Shown: one piece after another, positions 51,420-59,673 of the stretch
How the letters are laid out: every line of letters begins with the position of its first letter
Position numbering within the stretch: the first letter of the stretch is position 1
Source of the DNA: SLRI01 sp964393275
Lineage (GTDB): Bacteria > Pseudomonadota > Alphaproteobacteria > Geminicoccales > Geminicoccaceae
DNA length: 64,000 nt
Direction of reading: 5' to 3'
Assembly: GCA_964393275.1 (NCBI GenBank)
Contig: CAYMTA010000015.1
Coordinates: 1 to 64,000 of the forward strand
The notes under the pieces: model-generated
What the model was told of the DNA's origin: nothing
What the model saw: the letters and a program-made list of their open reading frames with translations, nothing else
Database searches by the model: none
Position numbers and translations under genes: made by a program

Positions 51420-53993
51420 ATGAGACATCCCGCTTTGTCGCGGCAGCTCGCCGCGGCCGGACTATTGCTTTCGGTCCTGGCGCTCGGGGCGTGCGAGACA
51501 CCGGTTCAGGGCTACGGGGCCGTCGGCAACAGCCTGAGGACGGTCGACTTCGACCCGCCGCCGGGCGGCCAGCGGACGGTCGGCACGCCCACGCCCACGA
51601 CCCGTGGCGCAACACCGGGAGAACAGCCCCAATCCCAGCTCTTCTTCGGCCAGAATCCGGTGCCCGGGGCGGCTGCAGCGGCACGCGAGGACACCACGGG
51701 CGGTGTCAGGCTCAACTTCGACGGCGCCAGCCTGCGCGAGGTGGTGGACGTGGTGCTCGGCGAGATCCTGGGCGCCAGCTACACGATCGACCCGGCGGTG
51801 AGCGGCGAGGTGATCCTGTCGTCGACCGCACCGCTGTCGAAGGCCGACATGCTGACCGTGCTCGAGACCATCCTGCAGATGCACGGTGCCACGCTGGTCG
51901 ATCTCGGCGGCACCTACGCGGTGATGGCGGGGGCTCCAACGGTCGGCGCCTCGCAGTTCACGACCGTCGGTGGCGAGGAGGCGCCGCCCCTGATCGTCGG
52001 CACCGGCGTCACCGTCGTGCCGCTGCGCTATATCAGCGCCGCCGCGGCGTCGCAGTTCATCCAGCCGCTGCTCTCGCTGCCCGAGCAGATTCGCATCGAT
52101 GACGCCCGCAACCTGCTGCTCTTCGTCGGCAACGCGGCGGAGCGGCAGAATGTCGTCCGCACCTTGGGCGAGATCGACGTGGACTGGATGGCGGGGCGCT
52201 CGGTCGGCATCTTCCCCTTGAGCACGGCGACCCCGGAATCGGTGATCGCCGAGCTCGATGGGTTGTTCTCGCCCTTCAGCGGCTTCGATGCGAACATCAC
52301 GGGCGTGCGCTTCCTGCCCATGGACCGGCTCAACGCCGTGCTCGCCATCACCAGCCAGCCCGAGCAGCTCGTCGAGATCGAGCGCTGGGTGCAGCGGCTC
52401 GACCGCGGCAGCGGCTCCAGCGTGCAGTTCTTCGTCTACCAGCTCCAGAACACGCCGGCCGTGCAGATGGCCGAGCTCCTGAATGCCAGCTTCGCCGACG
52501 CGGCGGCGCCCAAGCTGCTGCCGGCCGCCGCCGGCGCCGGGCTCAGCGGCGAGTTCGGGTCGGTGCCGTCGCAGCAGGGGCTGCAGAGCGGCGACTTCCT
52601 CGGCGACCAGCCGCCGCTGCCGTTCGACGCGCCGTTCAACGAGCTGCCGCAGAGCCAGCGCCAGAACATCCTGGAGTCGGTCAAGGTGGTGCCGAACGAG
52701 CGCTCCAACACGCTCATCGTGCGGGCGACGCCGCAGGCCTACGCGCTGATCGAGCAGACCATCAGGCGGCTCGACACGGCACCCCTGCAGGTGCTGATCG
52801 AGGCGACCATCGCCGAGGTCGTGCTCAACGATCAGTTGCGCTACGGCGTGCAGTACTTCTTCCAGGCCGGCAGCTTCAAGGCCGGCTTCAACACCACGAC
52901 GGATGGCGGCGTCGGCGGCACGGTGAACCCCAACCTGCTGGATCCCCTGGCCCGCGTGCCCGGCTTCAACTTCGTCTATTCCGGCGCCAGCTCGAACATC
53001 ACCATCGACGCGCTCTCGCGGGTCACCGACGTGCAGGTGCTCTCCTCGCCCTCGCTGGTGGTGCAGGACAACAGCGAGGCCGTCCTGACGGTCGGCGACG
53101 AGGTGCCGCTGATCACCCGCACCTCGCAGGGCGTCGACAACCCGGATTCGCCGATCGTCGCCAATATCGAGTACCGCGAGACCGGCGTCATCCTCGAGGT
53201 CAAGCCGCGCATCAACGTCAACAACATCGTCTCACTGCAGATCTCGCAGGAGGTCAGCCGGGTGCAGGGCACCGAGGACCAGTTCGGCAACCCGACCATC
53301 GCGCAAAGGCGGATCACCAGCAGCGTCAACGTCACCAGCGGCCAGACGGTGGTCCTGGGCGGGCTGATCCAGGACGACACGGTGCGTGGCCGGGACAGCG
53401 TGCCGGTGCTCGGCGACATCCCGGTCCTGGGCAATCTCTTCGGCAGCACCAACGATCTGTCGCGGCGCACCGAGCTCATCGTCTTCATCACGCCCCGGGT
53501 GATCCGCAACGCCGACGACGCGCGGAGCATCAGCGAGGAGCTGCGCGACCGGATGCGCGCCGCCGAGCCGCCGCCCGAGGAGAAGGGCAAGCCGCTGACG
53601 CCGGTCGGCGCACCGTCGCCCGTGCCCCAGCCGACCCCGCCACCCCTGCCCGAACCGACCCCGCCGCCGGCGCCGCCGGCCTCGACCGTGGCACCGCGGC
53701 CGCTGACCACCAGCGAGGTGGCGCCCGAGGCAGCACCCGAGGCATCGGGGGTCGAGTCCGGCGACGTGGCGTCCGACGAGGCGGACCTCGCCCCGCCGGA
53801 AGCGGGCCGAAGCTCCGGCATCGTTCCGGCCGCGTTCGCCGCGGCGCAGGTTGGCCGCCCGCCGACGGAGCTGGCGGAAGCCGGTCCCCTGGTGGGTGAT
53901 CCGGCACCGTCCAACGTGCCGCTGGCCCGGCCGATTCCAGGCGATGTCGCCCTGCCGACGCCGCGCCCGGTCGAGGTGGGCATCGAGCTGTAG
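51420..53993 (+). CDS. gspD: Type II secretion system secretin GspD
   Basis: 857 residues from ATG 51420 (AAGGGG upstream). Lipoprotein signal VLALGACETP. N0 domain VRLNFDGASLREVVDVVLGEILGASY, N1-N3 repeats (FLPMDRLNAVLAITSQPEQL, SNTLIVRATPQAYALI), then the secretin pore with VLSSPSLVVQDNSEAVLTVGDEVP, YRETGVILEVKPRIN, QTVVLGGLIQDD and LFGSTNDLSRRTELIVFITPRVI. The ~145-residue C-terminal tail is Pro/Ala/Glu-rich and atypical. It forms the outer-membrane channel. Other gsp genes, except a prepilin peptidase, are not in the window. Confidence 0.93.
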   Translation: MRHPALSRQLAAAGLLLSVLALGACETPVQGYGAVGNSLRTVDFDPPPGGQRTVGTPTPTTRGATPGEQPQSQLFFGQNPVPGAAAAAREDTTGGVRLNFDGASLREVVDVVLGEILGASYTIDPAVSGEVILSSTAPLSKADMLTVLETILQMHGATLVDLGGTYAVMAGAPTVGASQFTTVGGEEAPPLIVGTGVTVVPLRYISAAAASQFIQPLLSLPEQIRIDDARNLLLFVGNAAERQNVVRTLGEIDVDWMAGRSVGIFPLSTATPESVIAELDGLFSPFSGFDANITGVRFLPMDRLNAVLAITSQPEQLVEIERWVQRLDRGSGSSVQFFVYQLQNTPAVQMAELLNASFADAAAPKLLPAAAGAGLSGEFGSVPSQQGLQSGDFLGDQPPLPFDAPFNELPQSQRQNILESVKVVPNERSNTLIVRATPQAYALIEQTIRRLDTAPLQVLIEATIAEVVLNDQLRYGVQYFFQAGSFKAGFNTTTDGGVGGTVNPNLLDPLARVPGFNFVYSGASSNITIDALSRVTDVQVLSSPSLVVQDNSEAVLTVGDEVPLITRTSQGVDNPDSPIVANIEYRETGVILEVKPRINVNNIVSLQISQEVSRVQGTEDQFGNPTIAQRRITSSVNVTSGQTVVLGGLIQDDTVRGRDSVPVLGDIPVLGNLFGSTNDLSRRTELIVFITPRVIRNADDARSISEELRDRMRAAEPPPEEKGKPLTPVGAPSPVPQPTPPPLPEPTPPPAPPASTVAPRPLTTSEVAPEAAPEASGVESGDVASDEADLAPPEAGRSSGIVPAAFAAAQVGRPPTELAEAGPLVGDPAPSNVPLARPIPGDVALPTPRPVEVGIEL

Positions 53994-54002
53994 GAGCCTG
54001 TC

Positions 54003-54758
54003 CTGGTCGCCGCGACGCTCGCCCGGGTCCTTGCAGCGGCCTTGGTCGGCCTCGCGGTCGGCAGCTTCCTGGGTGCCCTGGCGGCGCGCTGGCCCAGGCT
54101 CGACCGGAGCTTCCTCCTCGGCCGGTCGCGCTGCCCCGCCTGCGGCACGGCGCTCGGCTGGCGGGAGACCCTGCCGCTCTGGAGCTGGCTCGTGCAGGGC
54201 GGGCGCTGCCGGCATTGCGCGGCCCGGATCGGTTGGCAGCCGCTATTGGCAGAGCTCGCCGCTGCCGCCGTCGCCGGGCTCGCCTTCGCCGCTCTCGCCC
54301 CGGCGCCGGCGCTCGTGCTCGTGGCGGTCGGCTGGTGGCTCCTGCTGCTGGCGCTGATCGACGCGGCGCATGGCCGGCTGCCGGACCTCTTGACCCTGCC
54401 GCTCGCGGCGGCAGGGCCGCTGCTTGCCGCCATCACGAAGCTGCCGGGGCTGGTGCCGCCGCTCGAGGGGCTGATCGGTGCCGGGCTCGGCTTCGCCCTC
54501 TTCTGGGCGATCGGCCGGCTCTACGCGCTTTGGCGCGGGCAGCAGGGGCTCGGGCTGGGCGACGCCAAGCTGCTCGCCGCCGCCGGCGCCTGGCTCGGGC
54601 CTCTGGGCCTCGCTCCCACCATCCTCGTCGCCGCCACGACCGGGCTGGCCGCGGCCTGGCTGACCGGGCGCCGACAGGGCAGCGATGCCATCGCCTTCGG
54701 CCCGTTCCTGGCCTTGGCCTTCTGGCTGCTGCTCCTTTGGCGGCTCGCGGGGCCCTAG
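54003..54758 (+). CDS. Prepilin peptidase (GspO/PilD), likely CTG start
   Basis: Polytopic membrane aspartyl protease. N-terminal motif LVGLAVGSFLGALAARWP, two CxxC pairs (CPAC and CRHC), Asp motif LALIDAAHGRLPD and GxGD motif GLGLGDAKLL. It cleaves and methylates prepilins/pseudopilins. The first canonical start, TTG 54042, trims the first membrane helix. In-frame CTG 54003 has GGAG at 53993-53996, six bases upstream, and gives 251 residues beginning MVAATLARVLAAALVGLAVG. It starts 9 bases after gspD. Confidence 0.88.
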   Translation: MVAATLARVLAAALVGLAVGSFLGALAARWPRLDRSFLLGRSRCPACGTALGWRETLPLWSWLVQGGRCRHCAARIGWQPLLAELAAAAVAGLAFAALAPAPALVLVAVGWWLLLLALIDAAHGRLPDLLTLPLAAAGPLLAAITKLPGLVPPLEGLIGAGLGFALFWAIGRLYALWRGQQGLGLGDAKLLAAAGAWLGPLGLAPTILVAATTGLAAAWLTGRRQGSDAIAFGPFLALAFWLLLLWRLAGP

Positions 54759-55192
54759 GCGCCGGCCTTCCCGTGGATGGCCTTGAGCAGCGGGCGGATG
54801 GCGCCGAGATCGTAGCCGGCGCTGGCGGCGGCGGCGATCAGCGCGTCCGGATCCTCGTCCCGCGCCTTGACCATCGCCCAGAGATGGCAGGAGCGGGTGC
54901 CCGAGCGGCAATAGGCGACAAAGGGGCCCGGATGCGCCTCGATCGCCGCCTTCATCGCCGCCAGACGGTCGGGGGAGATGCCGCCGGTGACCACCGGCAC
55001 ATGCACATAGGCGAGGCCCTGGGCCTCCGCCGCTGCCCGCGCCTCGGCATCGGCGAGCTGGTCCGGCGCTTCGCCGTCGGGGCGGTTGTTGATCACCGTC
55101 CGGATGCCGAGCTCGGAAGCCTCGGCGAAGTCCGCCGGCTCGAGCTGCGGGGCGACGTAGAAATCCCGGGCGACCTTGCGGAAGGTGGTCAT
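54755..55192 (-). CDS. TIGR01244/DUF442-type phosphatase-like protein
   Basis: 145 residues. The CX5R loop, FVAYCRSGTRSCHLW, is the phosphate-binding site of dual-specificity-phosphatase-like or sulfurtransferase proteins. LEPADFAEASELGIRTVINNRPDGE and YVHVPVVTGGISPDRLAAM are typical of this family, which is often fused to beta-lactamase-like hydrolases in sulfide metabolism (Blh). Here it stands alone. Convergent with the prepilin peptidase, overlapping by 4 bases. Confidence 0.86.
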   Translation of the reverse strand: MTTFRKVARDFYVAPQLEPADFAEASELGIRTVINNRPDGEAPDQLADAEARAAAEAQGLAYVHVPVVTGGISPDRLAAMKAAIEAHPGPFVAYCRSGTRSCHLWAMVKARDEDPDALIAAAASAGYDLGAIRPLLKAIHGKAGA

Positions 55193-55632
55193 GCAGGCTG
55201 CTTCCTCGGCTGGCGGTCACCCTGCGTAGCAGACGGCCCGCGCGGCGGCGATGGTCGCGACGATTATCGGATTATTATCCTAGCACATTTCCGAGACCCC
55301 GGCAAGCCCCGGCCGGTTCGTTCGGCAATCGGGGATGGGCCTTCGAGCGAACCTGGGAGAGGTGGCAAACCCGCGCCCCGACTGGCCATGGGAGCTCGGG
55401 TTCCTTCGTCGAATCCCTGGGTTCGCTCGTCGGCTTGCCGGGTTCATTCGCGGCGGATTGATGCGTTGGATGCAACATTTGCCATAACAAGGGTGCGCTC
55501 GATGCACCAACCCGGCGAAGATGTTGCATATGGCGCAACAACCCGAGGCCGAATGTTGCATCGAGCGCAACAACCCGAGCCCCCTTGTTGCGTGGGCCGC
55601 GCCAGCCGAAACGTCGTCGGTCGGCCTTGGCG
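55193..55632. other. Intergenic region with repeated motif cluster
   Basis: Between the protease gene and the phosphatase-like gene, both on the minus strand. No supported gene. It contains the ATGTTGCAT box cluster (55470-55589) and a separate inverted pair GAGCGAACC (about 55338) with GGTTCGCTC (about 55421). Confidence 0.6.
55470..55589. repeat. ATGTTGCAT box cluster with nested inverted repeats
   Basis: ATGTTGCAT at 55521-55529 and 55553-55561, and inverted (ATGCAACAT) at 55470-55478. The two forward boxes begin 27-base units (55521-55547, 55553-55579) identical at 24 positions, each ending in GCGCAACAACCCGAG. TGCGCTCGATGCA (55494-55506) and TGCATCGAGCGCA (55557-55569) form a perfect 13-base inverted repeat, and AACAAGGG/CCCTTGTT lies outside it. 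This may be a regulator-binding array or a mobile repeat. Confidence 0.75.
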
Positions 55633-57192
55633 CTAGCGCCAGCACTCCACCGGCACGGTCACGGCCTTGGTGCCAGCGCCGACGTCGGCAGCGGTCATGG
55701 CGGCTGCGGGTGGCGCCGACGCATAGGCGACGTCGTTGGCGTGGAGAAAGCTCCGCACGATCGCCGACTTCAGGGCGAAATTCACATTCTGCGGGATGTC
55801 GCCGGTGGCGTCGGCGATGCGGAGCGCGTCGAGCTTGGCGACGACCACGCCGACCACCCGGCCGCTCATGTCGACCAGCGGGCCGCCGCTGTTGCCGGGC
55901 TGCACCGGGGCGGTGAGCTGCAGGTAGCGGGCGTCGTTGCCGAGTCCGGCCAAGGCGCTCACCGCTCCCGTGGTGACGGAAGCCTCGTCGGCGAGCAGGC
56001 CGCGCAAGGGATGGCCGACGACGACGACGCCATCGCCGGCGCGAATTCCCCGGCCGTCGCGAAAGACGGCGCTTGCGGCGAAGCGGAAAGGGGTCTCGAG
56101 GAGGGCGAGGTCGTTGGTCGCGTCCAGGGCGAGCAGGCTTGCCGTCACCGTCAGGCCGCCCTCGGGCGGGCGGACGCGCAGCTCGCCGCAGCCGCCGACG
56201 ACGTGCTCGCTGGTGAGCACGAGCCCGTCCAGGGTCACGGCGAAGCCCGAGCCGGTGGCGGCGAGCGTGCGCTCGGGCGCGATTGCTGCGGGCTCGGATT
56301 GAATGGCGACGGCAAAGCGCAAAGCGGCGACCAGAAGCTCCGTCACCTCGCCGTCGACGCTGAGTCCGGCAAGTCGCTGAAAGCCGCTTATGGCCGCCCG
56401 CGTCTTCTGGCCCATGATGCCGTCGATGGGGCCGGGATCGTAGCCGAGCGACCCGAGCAGGCTCTGGACCTCGCGCACCTGAATGTCGGCCGACGAGGTA
56501 AGCGGCCCGGCCAGCTCCGCCGCGTCGCTCGTCGCATCTTCCACTTTCGGCCGCCAATGCTTCGCCCTAGCCTGTGCCTGAGCGATCTGCTCCCGGCTCA
56601 ACCAGGCCTGGACCCTGTCGCGATCTCTGGCCGCCTGATCACGATCTGCGCCCGATGGGAAACTTGCGGCCGCAAGATTGAACCAGAATTGCGCTTCTAT
56701 CCAGTCCACTGAAACGCCTTCGCCATGCTCGTACATGCCGCCAAGAATGCTCTGCGCCCAGGCATGACCTTGCTCGGCGGCGCGTCGGTACCATCTGACG
56801 GCGTCGGCGTTGTTCTCGGGGACGCCCTCGCCAATGTCGTACATGACGCCCAGGCCGAACTGAGCTGGAGCGTGACCCTGCTCGGCGGCGCGTCGGTACC
56901 ATCTGACGGCCTCGGCGTCGTTCTCGGGAATACCCTCGCCGAAATCGTACATGAAGCCGAGGTTGAACTGGGCGACCTCATCGCCTGCCTGGGCCAATGG
57001 CAGGAATTCCTCGAACGCCGTCTCGTAGTCTCCGTTATGGTAGGCTGCATAGCCCTCGGCGAAGCCCGCCTCCACCGGTGCTGCGCAGACCAAGCCGAGG
57101 CATGCCACGAGCGAGGCGGCGAGGTGGCGGAGGCCCGTCCGGCGCGCCTGATGGCGGCGGGGCTCGGCGATCGGGCTGGCTGTCTCGCGCAT
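55633..57192 (-). CDS. Sel1-repeat, peptidoglycan-binding, trypsin-like protease chimera
   Basis: 519 residues from ATG 57192 (CGGAG upstream); an ATG 11 codons earlier lacks a ribosome site. Signal peptide LRHLAASLVACLGLVCAAPVEA. Then Sel1/TPR-like repeats of 36 residues (YDFGEGIPENDAEAVRWYRR, YDIGEGVPENNADAVRWYRR), a peptidoglycan-binding domain (VQSLLGSLGYDPGPIDGIMG), and a trypsin/HtrA-like protease with His330 (TSEHVVGG), Asp361 (DATNDLAL) and Ser435 (QPGNSGGPLVDM). No PDZ domain. Probably an envelope protease recruited to the wall. Confidence 0.92.
   Translation of the reverse strand: MRETASPIAEPRRHQARRTGLRHLAASLVACLGLVCAAPVEAGFAEGYAAYHNGDYETAFEEFLPLAQAGDEVAQFNLGFMYDFGEGIPENDAEAVRWYRRAAEQGHAPAQFGLGVMYDIGEGVPENNADAVRWYRRAAEQGHAWAQSILGGMYEHGEGVSVDWIEAQFWFNLAAASFPSGADRDQAARDRDRVQAWLSREQIAQAQARAKHWRPKVEDATSDAAELAGPLTSSADIQVREVQSLLGSLGYDPGPIDGIMGQKTRAAISGFQRLAGLSVDGEVTELLVAALRFAVAIQSEPAAIAPERTLAATGSGFAVTLDGLVLTSEHVVGGCGELRVRPPEGGLTVTASLLALDATNDLALLETPFRFAASAVFRDGRGIRAGDGVVVVGHPLRGLLADEASVTTGAVSALAGLGNDARYLQLTAPVQPGNSGGPLVDMSGRVVGVVVAKLDALRIADATGDIPQNVNFALKSAIVRSFLHANDVAYASAPPAAAMTAADVGAGTKAVTVPVECWR
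56766..56981 (-). repeat. Two near-identical 108-bp coding repeats (Sel1 units)
   Basis: Two consecutive copies start at 56766 and 56874, exactly 108 bases (36 codons) apart, sharing long identical blocks such as GCGTCGGTACCATCTGACGG. The high DNA-level identity implies a recent duplication within the Sel1 region. Confidence 0.85.
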
Positions 57193-57433
57193 GGTCTGGC
57201 TCCGGCTATCGACGAGCTGCACCATGTCAAGAAGGCCCGGGTTGCCGAGGTGCCCGAGCGATCTGCCGATACGTCGGTATTACCTCGGGCTTAACCATTG
57301 GTGGCGACGGACGGGTTCCATTCGAGCAACGCGTCACTCGAATAAACAACCGGTGGGGTGACGGTGAGGCACGGCCTCCCCGTCGGCTTTCTCGCTTTCC
57401 TGCAGCTTCGCCGGCGCGTTTTTTTCGGCGCCG

Positions 57434-57448
57434 TTAAGACCTTCTTAA
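57434..57448 (+). promoter_or_regulatory. TTAA-N7-TTAA motif, CtrA-like
   Basis: TTAAGACCTTCTTAA matches the alphaproteobacterial CtrA consensus TTAA-N7-TTAA (final C absent: TTAAA). It is also a perfect TTAAGA-CCT-TCTTAA dyad. A TTAACCAT half-site is at 57291-57298. Binding is inferred only. Confidence 0.4.
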
Positions 57449-57454
57449 AGGTTT

Positions 57455-57586
57455 GCCGGTAGTCTCTCCTCTCGTGGGGCGCGGCCCCTTGGTCGCCAAG
57501 ATCGGCGGATCGCGCTCCACTGTCCTCCCTGACGTTGTGATGCCTCCCTACAGACTGGGCCACCGCTTCGGCGGTGGCCCGTTTTT
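57455..57586 (+). ncRNA. Candidate small RNA upstream of a terminator
   Basis: No open frame leads into the strong terminator at 57557-57586 on the plus strand, so it probably ends an untranslated transcript starting near 57455, just after the TTAA-N7-TTAA motif. AGTCT (about 57461) could pair with AGACT (about 57552) to close the RNA. The 5' end is a guess. It might be a 6S-like or other housekeeping RNA, but I cannot assign a family. Confidence 0.35.
57557..57586 (+). terminator. Strong intrinsic terminator (TTCG loop)
   Basis: GGGCCACCGC-TTCG-GCGGTGGCCC followed by GTTTTT: a perfect 10-base stem, a UUCG tetraloop and a U-tract, the best intrinsic terminator in the window. It reads on the plus strand, where no upstream protein gene exists. 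Confidence 0.9.
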
Positions 57587-57953
57587 CGGAAGGCGGGTCA
57601 TGACGGCGGGACGGGGTCTCGCCGCCTCGAGCGACGGCTGCTCCGGCGATCGGGCGGCCACCCGGCCGGGGGAGCGGGGTCGGGGCTCCTGGTGCGCCAA
57701 CGTGAGGGCGGGGGCCGGCGGGCCGGCTCGGACCTGATCGGTGGTGGACGATGTGGTCGGGTCTCGAGGTCGTTGACGTCGTTGTCGCTGGCGACGCCGC
57801 GGTCCTGGTTCTCGAGGAGGAGGAGGGTGCTGTTGTCGTCCCGCGCGGTCGTGTGGACCCCGCTCGCGGCCGTCGCCGCGATCGAGGCTGGCATCGGGCC
57901 TCGAGCGCGGCTTCGAGCCGGTCCGGCCAGAGGGTGGCTCGGTGCGCCGTGCG

Positions 57954-59051
57954 CTACGCGGCCGGCTCGCGGAAGGGCTCGAGCTTCCGCCAGTCGAAGG
58001 TGACGCCGATGCCGGGGGCTTCGGGGACGACGGCGCGGTGGTTCAGGAGGTTGAGGGGCTGCTCGGTGTAGCGGTCGATGGGGAAGGCGTGGACCTCGAT
58101 CCAGCCGCCATTGGGGTGGCCGGCGACGAGGCTGACGTGGAGCTCCTGCATGCCGTGGCTGCAGACGGGGATGCCGTGGTCCTCGGCCAGGTCGGCGACG
58201 GCCAGCCAGCCGGTGATGCCGCCGCAATTCGAGGCGTCGGGCTGGATGAAGGCGAGCCCGCCCCTGGCGAGCGCCGTCTCGAACTCGTGGATCGTGCGGA
58301 GGTTCTCGCCCTGGGCGAGGGGCATGCCGGTCGCCTCGGCGATCTTGGCGTAGCCATCGAGGTCTTCCGGGATGATCGGCTCTTCCAGCCAGGTGAGGTC
58401 GAAGGGGGCGAAGGCGAGGGCCGCCTCGATCGCCTGCTCGACGCTCATGGCGTAGTTGGCGTCGACCATGAGCGCGATCTTGGGGCCGATCAGCTCGCGG
58501 ACGGCGGCGATGCGCGCGACGTCCTCCGCCAGCGTCGGCTGGCCGATCTTGATCTTGACGCTGTCGAAGCCTTGATCGAGGTGGCTCTTCACGCTGGCCA
58601 GCAGCTTCGGCAGCGGAAAGCCGAGGTCGATGCCGCCGCGATAGGCCCGGGCGCGGCGGCTGTAGCCGCCGGCCATCTGCCAGAGCGCCTGGTTCTGCCG
58701 CTTGCCGCGCAGGTCCCAGAGCGCGATGTCGAGGGCGGCGATGGCGAAGGAGGCGATGCCGCCCCGGCCGACATAGTGGATGTGCCCCTGCATGACATCG
58801 TGCAGATCCTCGACGGCACCTGCGTCCCGGCCGAGGAGGAAGGGGGCGAGGTCGTGCTCGATCATCGCCAGGATCGCCCGGCCGCCGCGCCCGCCGGTGT
58901 AGGTGTAGCCGGTGCCCTCGCTGCTGTCGTCGAGGCCGATGGTGGCGGTGACCAGCTCGAAATGGGTGTGGTCGCCGTGCTTCGCGTCGGTCAGCGTCTC
59001 CTCGAGCGGGACGCGGAAGAGGCGGGCCTGGATATTCTCGATCAGCGCCAT
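57954..59051 (-). CDS. Enolase-superfamily enzyme (mandelate racemase/muconate lactonizing group)
   Basis: 365 residues from ATG 59051. Capping domain, then the barrel with KIKIG (FDSVKIKIGQP), metal ligands VDANYAMS (Asp), WLEEPIIPED (Glu) and LAQGENLRT (Glu), and CSHGMQELH near the C-terminus with the possible catalytic His. Such enzymes abstract the alpha-proton of an acid; dehydratase or racemase activity on a sugar acid is plausible. The substrate is unknown. Confidence 0.88.
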   Translation of the reverse strand: MALIENIQARLFRVPLEETLTDAKHGDHTHFELVTATIGLDDSSEGTGYTYTGGRGGRAILAMIEHDLAPFLLGRDAGAVEDLHDVMQGHIHYVGRGGIASFAIAALDIALWDLRGKRQNQALWQMAGGYSRRARAYRGGIDLGFPLPKLLASVKSHLDQGFDSVKIKIGQPTLAEDVARIAAVRELIGPKIALMVDANYAMSVEQAIEAALAFAPFDLTWLEEPIIPEDLDGYAKIAEATGMPLAQGENLRTIHEFETALARGGLAFIQPDASNCGGITGWLAVADLAEDHGIPVCSHGMQELHVSLVAGHPNGGWIEVHAFPIDRYTEQPLNLLNHRAVVPEAPGIGVTFDWRKLEPFREPAA

Positions 59052-59321
59052 GTCGTTGCTCCTCGGCCCCCTTGGCGCCGCTCGACGGGTTTCTGTGACA
59101 GCCCGATTGTGTAGCAGGATGGCGCGGAAGAGCCAGCCGCCGCGCGCTCCGGATTCCCGGAGGATCGCGCGAGGCCGCGCCTGCCCGCTGAACCTCGTCC
59201 CGACCCGTTCTCGCGACGTCGAGGCCGGCACCGCCGGCGCGCCGGCGGTGATGCCCCGCCATCGCTGCACCGTGCCGATGCGCGAAGGGTGCTCTCGGCC
59301 CGGCCTATTGGCGTCCCGACG

Positions 59322-59399
59322 TCAGGACAGGGCTGCGATCACGATGATGGCCACCAGCGCCACCGCCGCCGTCCAGCTCGGAACATCCTCGATCCGCAT
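59322..59399 (-). CDS. 25-residue single-helix membrane peptide
   Basis: MRIEDVPSWTAAVALVAIIV followed by IAALS: an acidic N-terminus and one hydrophobic helix of about 16 residues. GAGGGAG at 59406-59412 sits six bases before the ATG on the minus strand, a strong ribosome site. It lies divergent to the cyo quinol-oxidase operon. Small single-helix proteins often assist terminal oxidases (CydX, CcoS and subunit IV types), but a link here is inference from position. Confidence 0.5.
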   Translation of the reverse strand: MRIEDVPSWTAAVALVAIIVIAALS

Positions 59400-59673
59400 C
59401 AGTGCTCCCTCGCCGGCGCTGCAGGCCGGCCACCGATCCTGGCAAAGCAGCCATTATAGCCTATGGTTGATCCGGCGCCAATCGGGCAGAAGCATCGGGC
59501 AAGACGAGCGCAGGGATTCGCGGGACGGCCATCGATCTGCCGCGATTTCGGCAATCGGCCCGAAGCCGACAAGGGCTTTGGTCCGTTGCGGGCGGCAGGT
59601 CGCGATCCTCGCTGGATTCGGTCGTTCCTTCCGGGGATGGTAGGACCGGTTGGTGGGAAAGGATGCGGGGCCG

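Larger units (their letters stand above)
57193..57953. other. Long intergenic region with possible small RNA
   Basis: About 760 bases between the protease (starting at 57192, minus) and the enolase-superfamily gene (ending at 57954, minus). No supported open frame. It holds TTAACCAT at 57291-57298, the TTAA-N7-TTAA motif at 57434-57448, and a strong plus-strand terminator at 57557-57586. The part from ~57600 to 57950 shows nothing distinct. Confidence 0.6.

Noticed and set aside
55275..55541. 88-codon minus-strand frame in the box-cluster region
   Set aside because: It spans the repeat cluster; no family or ribosome site supports it.
56766..56981. Regular repeats considered as a CRISPR array
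   Set aside because: The 108-base spacing is in frame and encodes Sel1 repeats; there are no unique spacers.
57455..57586. Firm assignment as 6S RNA
   Set aside because: The terminator and end-pairing are suggestive, but I cannot match the central 6S features by eye, so it is kept as an unassigned candidate.
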